Source of the DNA: Ephydatia muelleri | Lineage: Eukaryota; Porifera; Demospongiae; Spongillida; Spongillidae | Direction: 5' to 3' | NCBI GenBank assembly: GCA_013339895.1 | Contig: JABACO010000007.1 | Location: forward strand, 8,389,635 to 8,453,634 | DNA: 64,000 nt | Shown: in pieces, positions 32,576-44,300 of the stretch | How the letters are laid out: every line of letters starts with the position of its first letter | Position numbering within the stretch: position 1 is the first letter of the stretch | Position numbers and translations under genes: made by a program | The notes under the pieces: generated by a model | Told to the model about the DNA's origin: nothing | Database searches by the model: none | What the model saw: only the letters and a program-made list of their open reading frames with translations

Positions 32576-33200
32576 ACACCACGTGGTGCGTAGAACAGTT
32601 GCGGTAATATAGGTTTTGTTCCAAAATATCGTGACGACACGTCATGCATCCCTCATCAAATTCGTTCCAAACCTTTGCGTAGTTCCAATAATTACCCCGT
32701 TCCAAATGCCCGCATTCCAAAATTTTCACCCTTTTAAAATTGTTGGCCCTACAGTATGTGTCGTACGCGTAACTGAAGGCAGTCCACCGAAGACTGCACC
32801 GTCGTCCAACTGATAACAAATGAAATAAGAAAAGGCCATGCAGTCGTGCGGCATGACAGTGATGATCGACGACGACGAGACGTATGAATTATGCTGCATC
32901 ATGAGAAGGCGAAAAGGAGTCAAGTGCAAGTATGCATACAGTGCACAACGCACGCCTATACTTTGTCTTTGTCCAACTATGCACAACAGAATGAACGTGT
33001 ATGTTTTTGTGGGAGCTAGGCTGGACCTTCCTGTGCATCTCGACGACGGTGAGGTGATGACGAAAACCGGTCTACACGTGTACTGCTGCTAATCACGCTT
33101 CCAAGGCCGCGTTAACCGCTTATCCAGTGCACGTGCACTACCACTTCGTTTGTAAGAACGTCGAGTGCAGCAGAGCTGCACGCTCCAATTGAATCAACCT

Positions 33201-33239
<39 letters not shown>

Positions 33240-33625
33240 CACATCGTACGTGTACATGCATCGTTCACGGCGAGTATAATTATAGTAGTATGCATGTGCC
33301 ACTCTTGCAAGCCTTCTCCACGTCGTCATGGCCACAAATCGAATCACATTTAATGGGTCATTTAATGGGTTCCTGAGGATATCTTGCTATCCTTCGTCCC
33401 AAACAGTGGGGCCTAAGGAACGAGGGACGAACAAACAACAACAACAATTAAGGTTTTGGGCGGTTACTTCACTTTCCAGTCAAGCTGTCTGTCTGATCGA
33501 AACAACGGCGAGGGGAAAGAGCTCTTCTCAACAGGCAACAAGGGAAACGGGGATGGATCTGAATGGAACAAGAAAGTGAATCTCAACGGTCTGATATTGA
33601 TGATGATTGTGTATCCCCGAAGGGA

Positions 33626-33771
33626 TGTGCCGCACCCAGAGGTAGTGCAATACTGGGGCAACCCGTGGGACCGGCGAAGCAAGCTTCACTCCGAGTCCCG
33701 AGTTTCAAAAATTGATGTAATATCGTGGGAACATTGTTCCCATACGAGATATTACACTCGTAAGAACAGTT
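33626..33771 (-). ncRNA. RNU2: U2 snRNA 3' fragment (copy b)
   Basis: 146 bp from the insertion point to the 3' end. It includes stem IIa (CGAG...CTCG), stem IIb (TGGGAACAATGTTCCCA), the Sm-like site AATTTTTGA and stem-loops III and IV ending near GTGCGGCAC. It is split from its 5' half by retroelement 1 and the spacer arrangement, and element 2 is inserted at its 5' edge. The U2 3' end is placed to within ~3 bases. Confidence 0.93.
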
Positions 33772-33837
33772 AAATTTCATTATTGGATTGCACAATGTAC
33801 AAAATACACGGTACAAAACCAATAGGGCCATCTTTGA

Positions 33838-33851
33838 CCCCATCGCTGGGG
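33838..33851 (-). promoter_or_regulatory. 3'UTR hairpin with GCGA tetraloop (element 2)
   Basis: RNA sense CCCCA-GCGA-UGGGG, 67-80 nt from the 3' end of the element, preceded by gaggggct. The stem is the same in position and loop as in the other five elements. Confidence 0.6.
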
Positions 33852-34161
33852 AGCCCCTCAACATTATGTTGGGTGGCATACAATCAACAAGGGGAATACA
33901 CGTACAACACAAGATAATCTACCTATCTAAACGTATAGAAAATGACACGCAATTTGTCAGTTTGGTGACAAGGTGATAATAGGGTCAGTGATCCGCTAGT
34001 TGCTGGTTTCGAGGAGTAGGGGCATCCAGGTGGCAGGTCACCCAGGGTGTGTTGATGAGAGGAAAGTAGTGAAGGAGTTTTCAAGTGAGTCGCATTGACC
34101 TCCTGGCCGGATGATCAGGTGGGTGTTTAGTAGGAGGGATGGGTCTGGCCTTAGGTGATGA

Positions 34162-37100
34162 TTACGACAGGTAGGAGAGGGCCGGGTAGCCGTTGGAGGT
34201 GGTTGTGGCCGTTCCATTGAGAGCTGTTGGGTTGCGGATTTCCACCAATGGTGTAGTGGGATTGGGCAGATTGTCCGGGATCACAGTAATGGTGTTGCTG
34301 TTGGTCTGGTCTTCTGGTGCAGGTGGTCTGTGGTGGCTTCTGCAGATGGCTTGATACCAGATGTTCTGGGATCCAGCAACAGCCGACACGACACAGAGTC
34401 TTCTCATCAGGCTTGCATAACGATGGCCGATCCTTAAGGAGGATAGCACCTGGTCGTTCCCTGGATACCAGCTCCCGAGGCTGCCGACAATGAATGGTAG
34501 GATGGTGACATTCGCATACTGTTGGAGCAGCTGGAGCCTCAAGGGTTCATACTTGTCCACTTTTGCCTTTGCTGCCTCCTCCAGGGCCGATGGGGAGCCC
34601 TCAAATGGACAGGAGACCTCCACTATCGTCACTGTTGAGTCATCTGGAGAGACGATAGTGAGGTCAGGGCGGTTGTTGCCTGTGGTACCAGGTAGGGCCT
34701 GCTCCTTCATCTTTCTCCCCATGTGCTCCGGGATAGCCCTCACTCTATTCGTTCAAGGATCGCATTGTGCCGCTCCCTCACCATCCCCAGGTTGTAGTGA
34801 CAGTGGTTGATGATGTGGGCCAGAGTTTCCGGCACCCTTCCACATACACGACACTGGGTACTAGGGACCACCTTTCGACAGCGTGCCTGGACAGTACGAA
34901 CTGGGAGCAGATTCACTCTCGCCCTATGGATAAAACGGTACTGGGGGAACGAGAGGAATGCTCCAGTGTACGTGAAAAACGTCGAGTCAGGGTGGAGGGA
35001 GATGGAATCGAAGGCCCTTCCTTGGTCTGCATTTCCCTTCAGAACTCTCAGGTGACGCTCATGGAAGGCTTCTCTGAGTTCCTGGTATGCCAATTTCCTC
35101 TTGAGCCAGGTCAACTTGTTGTCCCGTTGCGTATGGAGGATGGCAGAGTCTTGGGTTATTTCAATGGTGGCCCCTCCATTAGCCAGACTGGCTCGTGCTG
35201 CAGACCACAAGCTCTGGAGGTCCCCTGCACGCCCCTCTCCAGGTGCCGCGGTGCTGTTAAGAAACACCGCTAGGTCCTCTAGCTTGGACGGGTCCAGATT
35301 GGGGGCACGCTTGGCCACTGTCTCAGATAACTGATGGAGAGCCACCTCCCTGATGCACGGGTCCCTTGTGTCAGCTACAAACTTGAATGCTTGGGCCGCA
35401 CGTGCCACATGTGACTCTACCTCTACGCTGGGTACTCCCATGCCCCCCAGAGCCTGTGGCAGGTAGATGTATTTGGTGCAGGTCCTGGCAGGCATCTTCA
35501 GACCCCGTTTGATGATGGTACGTAGGGATGTATCCAGCTTCCTGCACCATACCACCCCTGGGGATATGACCTTGATGGCAAAGCAGAGCCGCGAGAAGAG
35601 GAACCGACGGAACGCGTCCAGCTTTTGCCACTCTGCAAGTAGAGAGGAGAAGACGGTGCTGGTATCTTGGAGCATGGAGTCCCTTAACTCGTTCAGGACG
35701 TTGGCTGTTGTCCTGTAGGCACCCGTGGGGCATCCTAAGTACTTGTACCTGTCTGACCACATGAGGGCTGGGATGGCCTTGGCGCCCAGATGGGGGGTGA
35801 ACAGGTGGTCAACGTAGACTCTGCTGGGCTGGTTCATCAGGCACAGGGAACCGCACTTCCTTGTGTTAAACACAAAGCCCGCCCATGCAGCAAACTCATC
35901 GCACCGATCCAGAAGACCCTGAAGTTCTGGCTTGCTAGATGTCACCATGCACACATCATCAGCATATGCCAGGTTGTTCAGCTTGTGCCCTGCCATCTCA
36001 TACCCCGCCGTGCTGGTTGATAGGTATTTAAGGAGCCCCTCCAAGACGATGTTAAACAGTATGGGGCTGAGGGGACATCCTTGCTTCACCCCGCGGTTCT
36101 GTGGGATGGGTGGCGTGTGGGACTCCTTGCCTGTACGCACTGTCATGGTGGAGTGAGAGTATATGTCTCTAACAACCCTCAGGACAGAGCCAGACAGTCC
36201 AAGACGGTCCATCATGAAGATCATCAGTTCGTGGGAGACAGATGGGAACGCCTCCTGAAGATCTAACCAGGTCAGTAAGAGGTCCCTCTTGCTCCTTCTC
36301 GAGTCCGTCAGCATTGACCTTAGAAGGAAGTTGTGCTCAGCACAACCATCAAAGGCCAAGAAGCCCTTCTGTGAACTGGAGAACGCCGAGCACCCTATAG
36401 CCCATGAGGCTATCCGCCTGGCTATCATGGCCGAGTAGAGTTTGTAGATAGTTAGTTGGAGGCTGATGGGTCTTCAGTTTCTCACAGATGTGACGTCACC
36501 CCCCTTGTGAATAAGGGTCACAGTTGAGTGCTTCCAGGGGCGGGGGACCCTCATGTTGATCCTGCAGATGTTGAAGATGGTGGCGAGGATCAATCCTTGA
36601 GGGTCCACCCACCTCCAGCTGGCATAGGTGATACCATCAGACCCTGGAGCTGTTCTCTTCGTCCTCCTAAACTGTGTCACCACCTCCTCTGGTGTGATAG
36701 GGAACTGTAGGACATCGCCCTCGTCAGTGGTTCCAGTGGTCCCGGGGTCACCCGGGTGTCTATCCGGGAACAGCCAGGATGGAGGAGGGTCCAGCGGTGG
36801 AGGCTCTGCGTATATGGTGGTGAAGTGGTTCACGAGCTCCTGCTCCCCAATGGTGCAATAAACTGGAGGGCTGTTGTCCAGTATACGCCGCATACACACT
36901 CCAGGGTTGGCCCGATACAGCTTCTGTAGGCGCCTTGATTTGGCAGCCCGGCGAGCACGGCCTGACGCACGGTTGTTGGAGTCCTGTGGTTCAGTGGGCT
37001 GTGATGGTTCAGGAGAGAGCAAGGTGGGTGAAGGTGGGGACTGAGGCTGGTTCCCTGCTTGTCGTCTCCTCCTACGGCGTGCCCATTGGGAAGTTGGATG

Positions 37101-39314
37101 TGGAGGGCGACTTTGCTGTGCTGTCACCACCTCCTTGATGGCCCTGGACCAACGTTCTAAGACCCCCTCGAAAGTCACCCACTCATAATCCCCCAATCGA
37201 CGGTCCACAAACGGAAGGAGCTCCTGGTGGAATGGCATGCGTAGGCTTGAGTCCATGTTGTCCGGATCAATGGTAATCCGTTCCAGTGAGCCAGGGGACC
37301 GAGCTGGATGTGGGGGCAGCCCAGGTGGTGATGATGGAGGTGTAGGTTGGGCAGGCTCCACAGTAGATGGTGGGACAGTCAGCGGCTGTCTTGTAATTAC
37401 GTCCATCCCCAGAGCTTGGTGCCGCCTTGCGGAGACCGCGGTCAGGGGCAGGCTCGTTACTGGCAACGTTGGTGGTGTGGGGGGTGGGGAGGTGTCCGAA
37501 GACTCTCCCCCTCTCGACGATCGTAGGGCCTGGTCAGGTTGTTCGGTCCTCCCAAGTGGCTGGGGTACAGACGGCACAAAAGCCGGGACATGGAGCAGGG
37601 ACCGGAAGATGGATGGAGGTGGCTGTTCCTGGACCTCCGTTGTGACAAGTGGTGTGATGGTGGCTGGTGGTAGCTGCAGCTGGTTGTCCACATCTGAGGC
37701 CGGCGAGGTAGGTGGTGGGGTGGCGATACCGGCGAGGAGTGTTGGTGACAAAAGCTCCTCTTCCGGGTCCCACATCTGGATGTTCTCTAACCCGAGGATG
37801 GCCAATGCCTCCTCCCTGAATGGGAGATCTTGGGTTGCTTCGCCCTGTTGGCTGGATGTGTCTAGTGTGTGTGCATGTGTGTGTGGTGGTGGGGGTGTGT
37901 GCGTGTGTGTTTGGGTTAGGCTGGATGTGTCTAGTGTGTGTGCATGTGTGTGTGGTGGTGGGGGTGTGTGCGTGTGTGTTTGGGAAGGTGTGCATGTGTG
38001 TGTGATTGGGACTGTTTGTGCAAGTGCGTGTGCATGTGCTGCAGGCTGGGAGAGAGTGTCGGTCAGGGGGGTGGGGGCCTGGGCTGGAGGAGAGAGGTCC
38101 CACGGTTCCGGCTCCCACTGCTCCACTGCGGGGGCCGATCTCAGTGCCAGCAGGTGGTGGTCCAGGAGTCGGATTTTGGCAGCTGTCTCCTCAGACTGAG
38201 GTGCAGGTTGTGGAGAGGGAGTCTGTTCCTCCTGGCTTGGTGGTGTCTGGGGATGTGGTGACTGTTCATCTGTCTCCTCCTGGCCGCCGAGCTGCCCAGG
38301 CGTCAATGGAGGGGTACCTGCAGTCTCCTCTCTGCTCTCGGATCTGGTGGAAGGAGGATGGTGGTCTGCCATGGCCTGGGGGCTGGTGGGACTCGGCGTC
38401 GGGGGACCATTCAAGTTGAGAGCTGCTTGTTGTTCAGGGGGGCGGTGGTCTTTTAGCCAGGTGGGGTACTTCTTCAAGAAGCGGCACTTGAAGGCGGACA
38501 CTTGTGTCTTGTCCCTGGTGCCCACAGCTTCTGCCAGCTTTGCGTTGTCGCTGGGCCCCAGCCTTGCAAGTGCTTCCTTGAAGCGTCTAATTTCACCTTC
38601 ACCCCACTTGGTGCCTGTTGTTGTTGTTCCCCTCTGAGCCTCTTTGTCAGCTGCCTCCCTCGCCCGCTGTGCGCTTGCCTGCTCCATGTGTTTCTCCCTG
38701 ATGTGTGTTGAGCAGGAGCGCGTTGAGGGGAACTTCCTCGGGCAGAATGGGCAGGCCTTCTCGTTGGACCCTTCAACCGCTACGGGTGGGACTGCCGCTC
38801 CATGTGACAGGCGGTAATGACTGGATGTTGACCGCAGGCTGGTGTGGGCGTAGTCGCACATCGCGCACTTGTAGGAGATGGTCAATGCAAGGCGGCTGTG
38901 CGATACGCCCACGTGGCGAACAAGCGAGTGGTGGGAAGTGTAGACCAGCTTGCACATAGGACACTCAAAGCGAATCTGGCTCGGGTGGATGATGGTGTAG
39001 TTCACCCCTCGCTGCCCCGGGGTACGTCGGGCGGTGGTGCCAGTCTCCGCTGGGGGGGTGGACGTTTCTGTGAGGTCGGGCAGGGCTCCGCTCGGCTCCG
39101 GTGGTTGCGGGAGTGTGGCCGCGTCGTCCGGTAGGGCTTCGCCATCCCTCGGGACATAAGGATCGGCTCCGCCCAGTAGTCCGTCCTCCGCGTCGTATAG
39201 GGTCTCCGCTGGATGAAGTTCACGATCCATACCTGCTCTTCTTCTTGGGATCTCTTCATCCAGCGGGCCCTCCATCTCTTCTGGGGGTGTTCGTCTCGCG
39301 CTAATGGCAAACAC
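34162..39314 (-). pseudogene. Retroelement 2 polyprotein: Zn fingers, Myb, RT, CCHC, RLE
   Basis: The frame starts at 39314. C2H2 fingers lie at Cys118-His139, Cys150-His171 and Cys188-His209, and a Myb-like domain at ~237-287 (KWGEGEIRRFKEAL, VGTRDKTQVS). A ~450-residue Pro/Ser-rich linker follows, containing two HTHTPPPPHTHAHTLDTSS repeats encoded by GT microsatellite. RT begins near PITPEEVVTQF; the YADD box is at nt 35955-35966. CCHC reads CRVCGRVPETLAHIINHC. The endonuclease has RPDLTIVSPDD, VEVSCPFEGS and a downstream Lys. There are two lesions: a TGG codon in NWRPIS has become TGA (36474-36476), and two extra bases near 34743 shift the frame between ILERI and RAIP. With only two lesions in ~1,716 codons this copy died recently or is close to functional. 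The product would act at U2 DNA by target-primed reverse transcription. Confidence 0.92.
37850..37995. repeat. GT microsatellite within the linker of element 2
   Basis: Two ~66-bp copies of ggatgtgtctagtgtgtg plus tgtgtggtggtgggggtgtg and a shorter third piece. It stays in frame on the minus strand and codes for His/Thr/Pro repeats. Elements 3 and 6 lack it. Confidence 0.9.
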
Positions 39315-39449
39315 CGACGGTGCGCTTCTCTACCCCTGACCAAGATCAAGGTGAAAAAAATGAATCTAATTAAGAGTTTCCTAAGTAAACCCAGGCCTAA
39401 CCTAACCTAAGGCTCCTCCCCCCCAAAACCGCAACTAAAACAACTCTCA

Positions 39450-39508
39450 ATTACACTCGTAAGAACAGTTATTTCTACTTGATCTTAGCCAAGAGGCCGA
39501 GAAGCGAT
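39450..39508 (-). ncRNA. RNU2: U2 snRNA 5' fragment (copy c)
   Basis: Same as copy b: U2 5' end at 39508, altered branch-point region GUAGAAAU, and the 21-bp target duplication at the junction with element 2. Confidence 0.93.
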
Positions 39509-40522
39509 AAAGGTAAAAGGAGCCTGCGTTTACTATTTATTTGTCACTGCTGGAGTACCACTTAGGGTGCTACATTGCGTCACATTAACGAGATTCGTTG
39601 CCCCTAGGCACGTGATGGTCAGGGGTACAGACATGCACCTCGTCCCTGCCTGACGTTGGTCACGCGACAAGTGAGCGACGGTGCATGACTGCCACCCTCT
39701 TACGTTCGTTCGCAGATTTTCCGGCTACGAGCACTGACATGCATGTAGCCCATTTTAAAGGTTGCTTCCCTTTGGTCTGGCTTCCTCCTTGGATGGTTGG
39801 TGTATGTCAGTCGTGCAGTTCCATCATGCCAGTTTCATTGGGTGTTGCGTGAGTTTGTGGTCCGTGCCCAATTGCGAACACTGGCATCACTAGAAATGAA
39901 TATAAAAAACAAACGATAAAGAAAAGAGTCACCACCACCACCACCATCCAACGACGATTTACTGATGCAGCGAAGCGTATATACAACAGGATCAGCGTCT
40001 CTTGGAACTTCGGGTGAACGGTCACCATTGTGTTTCACTTGTGCAGCAGTGATGTATACATATATGTGTGTATTACTGCTCTGCGTTTGATCTACGTGTC
40101 GTACGCGTAACTGAAGGCAGTCCACCGAAGACTGCACCGTCGTCCAACTGATAACAAATGAAATAAGAAAAGGCCATGCAGTCGTGCGGCATGACAGTGA
40201 TGATCGACGACGACGAGACGTATGAATTATGCTGCATTATGAGTGCAAGTATGCATACAGTGCACAACGCACGCCTATACTTTGTCTTTGTCCAACTATG
40301 CACAACAGAATGAACGTGTATGTTTTTGTGGGAGCTAGGCTGGACCTTCCTGTGCATCTCGACGACGGTGAGGTGATGACGAAAACCGGTCTACACGTGT
40401 ACTGCTGCTAATCACGCTTCCAAGGCCGCGTTAACCGCTTATCCAGTGCACGTGCACTACCACTTCGTTTGTAAGAACGTCGAGTGCAGCAGAGCTGCAC
40501 GCTCCAATTGAATCAACCTCTT

Positions 40523-40554
<32 letters not shown>

Positions 40555-40923
40555 CACATCGTACGTGTACATGCATCGTTCACGGCGAGTATATAGTAGT
40601 ATGCATGTGCCACTCTTGCAAGCCTTCTCCACGTCGTCACGGCCACAAATCCAATCACATTTAATGGGTTCCTGAGGATATCTTGCTATCCTTCGTCCCA
40701 AACAGTGGGGCCTAAGGAACAAGGGACGAACAAACAACAACAATTAAGGTTTTGGGCGGTTACTTCACTTTCCAGTCAAGCTGTCTGTCTGATCGAAACA
40801 ACGCGGCGAGGGGAAAGAGCTCTTCTCAACAGGCAACAAGGGAAACGGGGATGGATCTGAATGGAACAAGAAAGTGAATCTCAACGGTCTGATATTGATG
40901 ATGAATGTGTATCCCCGAAGGGA
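39509..40923 (-). repeat. U2 array spacer c, uninterrupted
   Basis: 1,415 bp, the clean reference for the spacer. It has (GCTG)n at ~40522-40554 (33 bp) and, at 40090-40096, the empty site of the Tigger insertion of unit b. It lacks ~20 bp (near 40244) that the other units have. Small frames with QPASQPAS come from the microsatellite. Confidence 0.92.
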
Positions 40924-41069
40924 TGGGCCGCACCCAGAGGTAGTGCAATACTGGGGCAACCCGTGGGACCGGCGAAGCAAGCTTCACTCCGAGTCCCGAG
41001 TTTCAAAAATTGATGTAATATCGTGGGAACATTGTTCCCATACGAGATATTACACTCGTAAGAACAGTT
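40924..41069 (-). ncRNA. RNU2: U2 snRNA 3' fragment (copy c)
   Basis: 146 bp, nearly identical to copy b. Element 3 is inserted at its 5' edge. Confidence 0.93.
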
Positions 41070-41151
41070 CAAATCTTTCATAATGGTAAATTGCACTGTA
41101 CACATAAACTGCACACAATAACAATATCACCATTAAGGGCCAGGCTTTAAA

Positions 41152-41163
41152 CCCATCGCTGGG
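41152..41163 (-). promoter_or_regulatory. 3'UTR hairpin with GCGA tetraloop (element 3)
   Basis: RNA sense CCCA-GCGA-UGGG. One pair is shorter than in elements 2 and 6, but the closing A-U and the tetraloop are kept. Confidence 0.6.
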
Positions 41164-41384
41164 CAGCCCCTCTGCTCATATGGCAGGGTAATAGAATACA
41201 TATTTGACACACGAAATATGCACAATGGGAACAAATGCAATAGAGTTATAGTTCGTCCAAGTTCTTGTCTGCATGGCAATATTACACCGATCGCCGCATG
41301 TTAGAAGTACACTTCACCGTAGCACTCTCAGTTAAGTGCTGTTACTGTTATGTTGCGTGCAGAGGGTTGTGAGGGCAAATCAGG

Positions 41385-44300
41385 TTATGGGGACGCAGCC
41401 AGGCCGACAGGACTTGCGACCGCAGCCTCAGGCCTATTATCACTGGCGCCTGCAGTCTCTTCGTGACCTCCCGTCACCGGGCCAGCAACCACAACAGCTG
41501 GGTCATCCAATAGATTAGCACGTCTCACCCTGACTTCACCACCAGCCGTCGTACCGTCTTCACCTACACCATCCCTGGCAACACTTGGACCATCAACACT
41601 CCCAGTTACCCGTCGCTGCGTACACATTGTCTTGTACCAGATGTATTGCGACCCTGCAATGGCTGACATCACACAGAGTCGCCGCATCAATCTTGCGTAC
41701 TTCCACCCGATGTGCAACCGGGACAGTGCTGCGTCGTTGGGAGGGTACCAGCTGCCCAGCGACCCTACAATGAAAGGCAGGACTTCAACCGATGAGTACC
41801 TCTGCGCTAAGATCTGTCGCAAGGGCTCATATTTCTCTACTTTAGCCCTCGCAGCGTCCTCCAGCGCAGTAGGCGAACCTTCAAAGGGGCAAGTGACCTC
41901 TACTATGATGAGGGAAGACCCATCGGGTGAGGTGATTGTGAGGTCGGGTCTGTTTGCCCCTGTTGTTCCGGGGATGGCTTGCTCCTTTTGTTTCGTCCCC
42001 AGATGAGCCGGGATTGCCCTGATGACTCGCTCTAGGACCGCATTGTGCCGTTCCCTAACCATGCCCAGGTTGTGGTTGCAGTGATTGATGACATGCGCTA
42101 GGGTCTCCTGCTCCCTTCCACAATGCCGACACATGGTACTGGGGATTAGCTTGCGGCATCGTGCTTGCACAGTTCTGACAGGCAGCAGATTCAACCTGGC
42201 CTTGTGAGCAAATCGGTACTGGTAAAACGACATAAAGGCTCCTGTGTACGTGAAGTACGACGAGTCTGGGTGAAGCGAGAGGGAGTCAAAGGCCCTGCCC
42301 TGATCCTTAGAGAGTTTGATGGCCCTTAGACGGCGTGCTCCAACTTCAGCTTTCAGTGCCTGGAAAGCCTTCTTCCTCTGATCCCAGGAGATGTGAAGTC
42401 TGGACGTGTGGAGTATAGCAGAATCGGCAGAGATTTCTATGGTAGCCCCTCCATTAGCCAGACCAGCTCGTGCAGAGCTCCATAGGCTCTGGAGGTCACC
42501 TGCACGTCCTTCTCCTGGAGCCGCTGTGGTGTTTAGGAACTCCTCCAGGTCCTCCTTCTTGGTGGGGTCCAGCCTCCTTGCCCTCACTGCAACTGTCGCT
42601 CTCATTTGTTGGAGTGCCACTGCGCGAATCACGGGATCTCTGGTGTCCCCCAAAAACTTGAAGGCCTGCGCGGCCTTTGCAACATGCGCTTCGTCTTCAG
42701 CATTCGGGATACCCATTCCTCCGGAGGCCTGGGGTAGATACAAGTACTGGGAGCACGTCCTTTGTGGGAGCTTGAGCCCTTGCTTGATTATACCTCTCAT
42801 TTTCGTGTCAAGCTGTCTACACCATCTGATCCCAGGAAAGATGACTTGGAATATGAATGACAGCCTGGGGAAGAGGAACCGTCGGAAGGCGTCAAGCTTC
42901 TGCCATTCTGCAAGGGAACTCTTGAAGATGGCAGAGGTGTCCCTCATGAGGTCCTCTCTTATAGAGCCCAAGTCCTGATCTCTGGTACGAAAGGCCCCGG
43001 TGGGGCATCCCAAGTACTTGTAGCGGTCTGCCCATGTGAGGGCTGGGATGATGTCACCGCCCAGGTGTGGAGTGAACAGGCAATCCACGTAGATCCTGGG
43101 GGCCTGGTTCACTAGGCACATTGACCCACACTTTGCCGCTTTGAAGCGAAAGCCTGACCACTCCCCGAACTCTGCACACCGGTCCAGTAGGCTCTGCATC
43201 CCCTTCTTGTTGGAGGCAATGATGCATACATCGTCTGCATACGCCAGGGTGTTGATGTTGTGTCCAGCGATGTGGTACCCTTCCTGACTGGCAGACAAGT
43301 GGCGCAGAAGCCCCTCTATTACAACATTAAAGAGTATTGGGCTGAGAGGGCAGCCTTGTTTGACCCCTCGCTGCTGGGGTATGGGGGGTGTGTAGGACTC
43401 CCTGCCGGTCCTGATTGCAACAGTGGCATGGCTGTATATGTCCTGTACGACTTTCAGGACAGACCCTGAGAGGCCCAGACGTTCCATAAGGCGGAGCATC
43501 AGTTGGTGGGACACAGATGGGAACGCGTCCTTGATGTCCAACCATGCCAGTAGCACATTCTTCTTTTCCCTTCGGGAGTCGTTTATGATGGATCGCAGCA
43601 AGAAGTTGTGCTCTGCGCACCCGTCGTATGCCAAAAAGCCTTTTTGGGCAGGAGAGAAGGATGAGGTTGTTGTGGCCCACGATGCGATCCGTTTGGCTAT
43701 CATGGCTGCGTACAACTTGTACACAGTCAGCTGCAGACTGATGGTCCTCCAGTTGTTGAGTTCTGCAGGCTCGCCCCCTTTATGGAGAAGTGTGACTGTG
43801 GAGTGCTTCCATGCCGAGGGGACCCTGGCGTTTATTCTACATATGTTATAGATGTTCGCGAGGATGGCCCCTTCTGGGTCTACCCATCTCCAGGTGGCAT
43901 ACGTGAGCCCGTCTACTCCCGGGGCAGTGTTGTTCATCCGCCTGAACTGCCTGACAACTTCCGCAGGAGAGAATGGTTGGCTCAGTACGTCTCCGTCCTC
44001 ATCCTCGCTAACCCGTGGGGGGAACAGCCAATCCGGGGTAGGATTCAGTGGGGGGGATGTTGCATAGTTGGTTGTGAAGTGGGCCACCATTTCCTCTTCG
44101 GCCACTTTACAGTAAAGTGGTGGGCTGTCCGTCAAGATTCGCCTTACGCAGGCACTGGGGTTGGCCCTGTATTGCCGTTGGATGGATGCCGACTCAGCCG
44201 CTCGTCGTGCCCATCCAGATGCTCGCTGGTTTCGTCGTGGCTCCGTGCTTTGCTGTTCCCTCCTCCTTCGTTGAGCCCACTGGGATGTGGGGTTGGGGGG

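Larger units (their letters stand above)
29987..32754 (-). mobile_element. Tigger/pogo-type DNA transposon, apparently complete
   Basis: The terminal inverted repeats begin ctgtagggccaacaatttt on both sides (19 perfect bases, then looser similarity). TA flanks both ends (29985-29986 and 32755-32756). The same spacer position in the units near 40096 and 52945 reads gatcta(c/t)gtgtcg with a single TA, which gives the empty site directly. It contains one two-exon transposase gene and an inverted fragment of the same gene. Confidence 0.95.
29398..33625 (-). repeat. U2 array spacer b, interrupted by a Tigger element
   Basis: About 1.46 kb of spacer (29398-29986 plus 32757-33625) is nearly identical to the spacers at 39509 and 52357. 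It includes (GCTG)n at 33203-33240 (38 bp). The ~110 bp immediately upstream of the U2 start (29398-29510, with cagtgacaaataaatag in the U2 sense) is conserved in all four copies that retain it and probably holds the proximal promoter. The Tigger element accounts for the extra length. Confidence 0.88.
33772..39449 (-). mobile_element. U2-inserted retroelement 2 (lineage A), full length
   Basis: This 5.68-kb element lies between two identical 21-bp U2 target copies (33751-33771 and 39450-39470), in the U2 sense orientation. It has no poly(A); its sense 3' end is ...gaaattt. The 5'UTR (39449-39315) is C/G-run-rich. One long frame spans 39314-34162 with two lesions. The 3'UTR is ~390 bp and carries the GCGA hairpin. 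The structure (fingers, Myb, RT, CCHC, RLE, no poly(A), snRNA target) fits the R2/NeSL group and, by target, Utopia. Confidence 0.93.

Noticed and set aside
29339-33771. Treating U2 copies as functional genes
   Set aside because: Each copy is split by a retroelement or truncated, and the branch-point region is altered, so none is annotated as an intact gene.
36474-36476. Programmed stop readthrough in element 2
   Set aside because: The relatives have Trp (TGG) at this conserved RT position, so a TGG-to-TGA mutation is the simpler reading.
33772-39449. Keno family as the identity of the U2 insertions
   Set aside because: Keno belongs to the Tx1 group with an apurinic-type endonuclease; these elements have C-terminal RPD...EV...K restriction-like endonucleases and N-terminal fingers.
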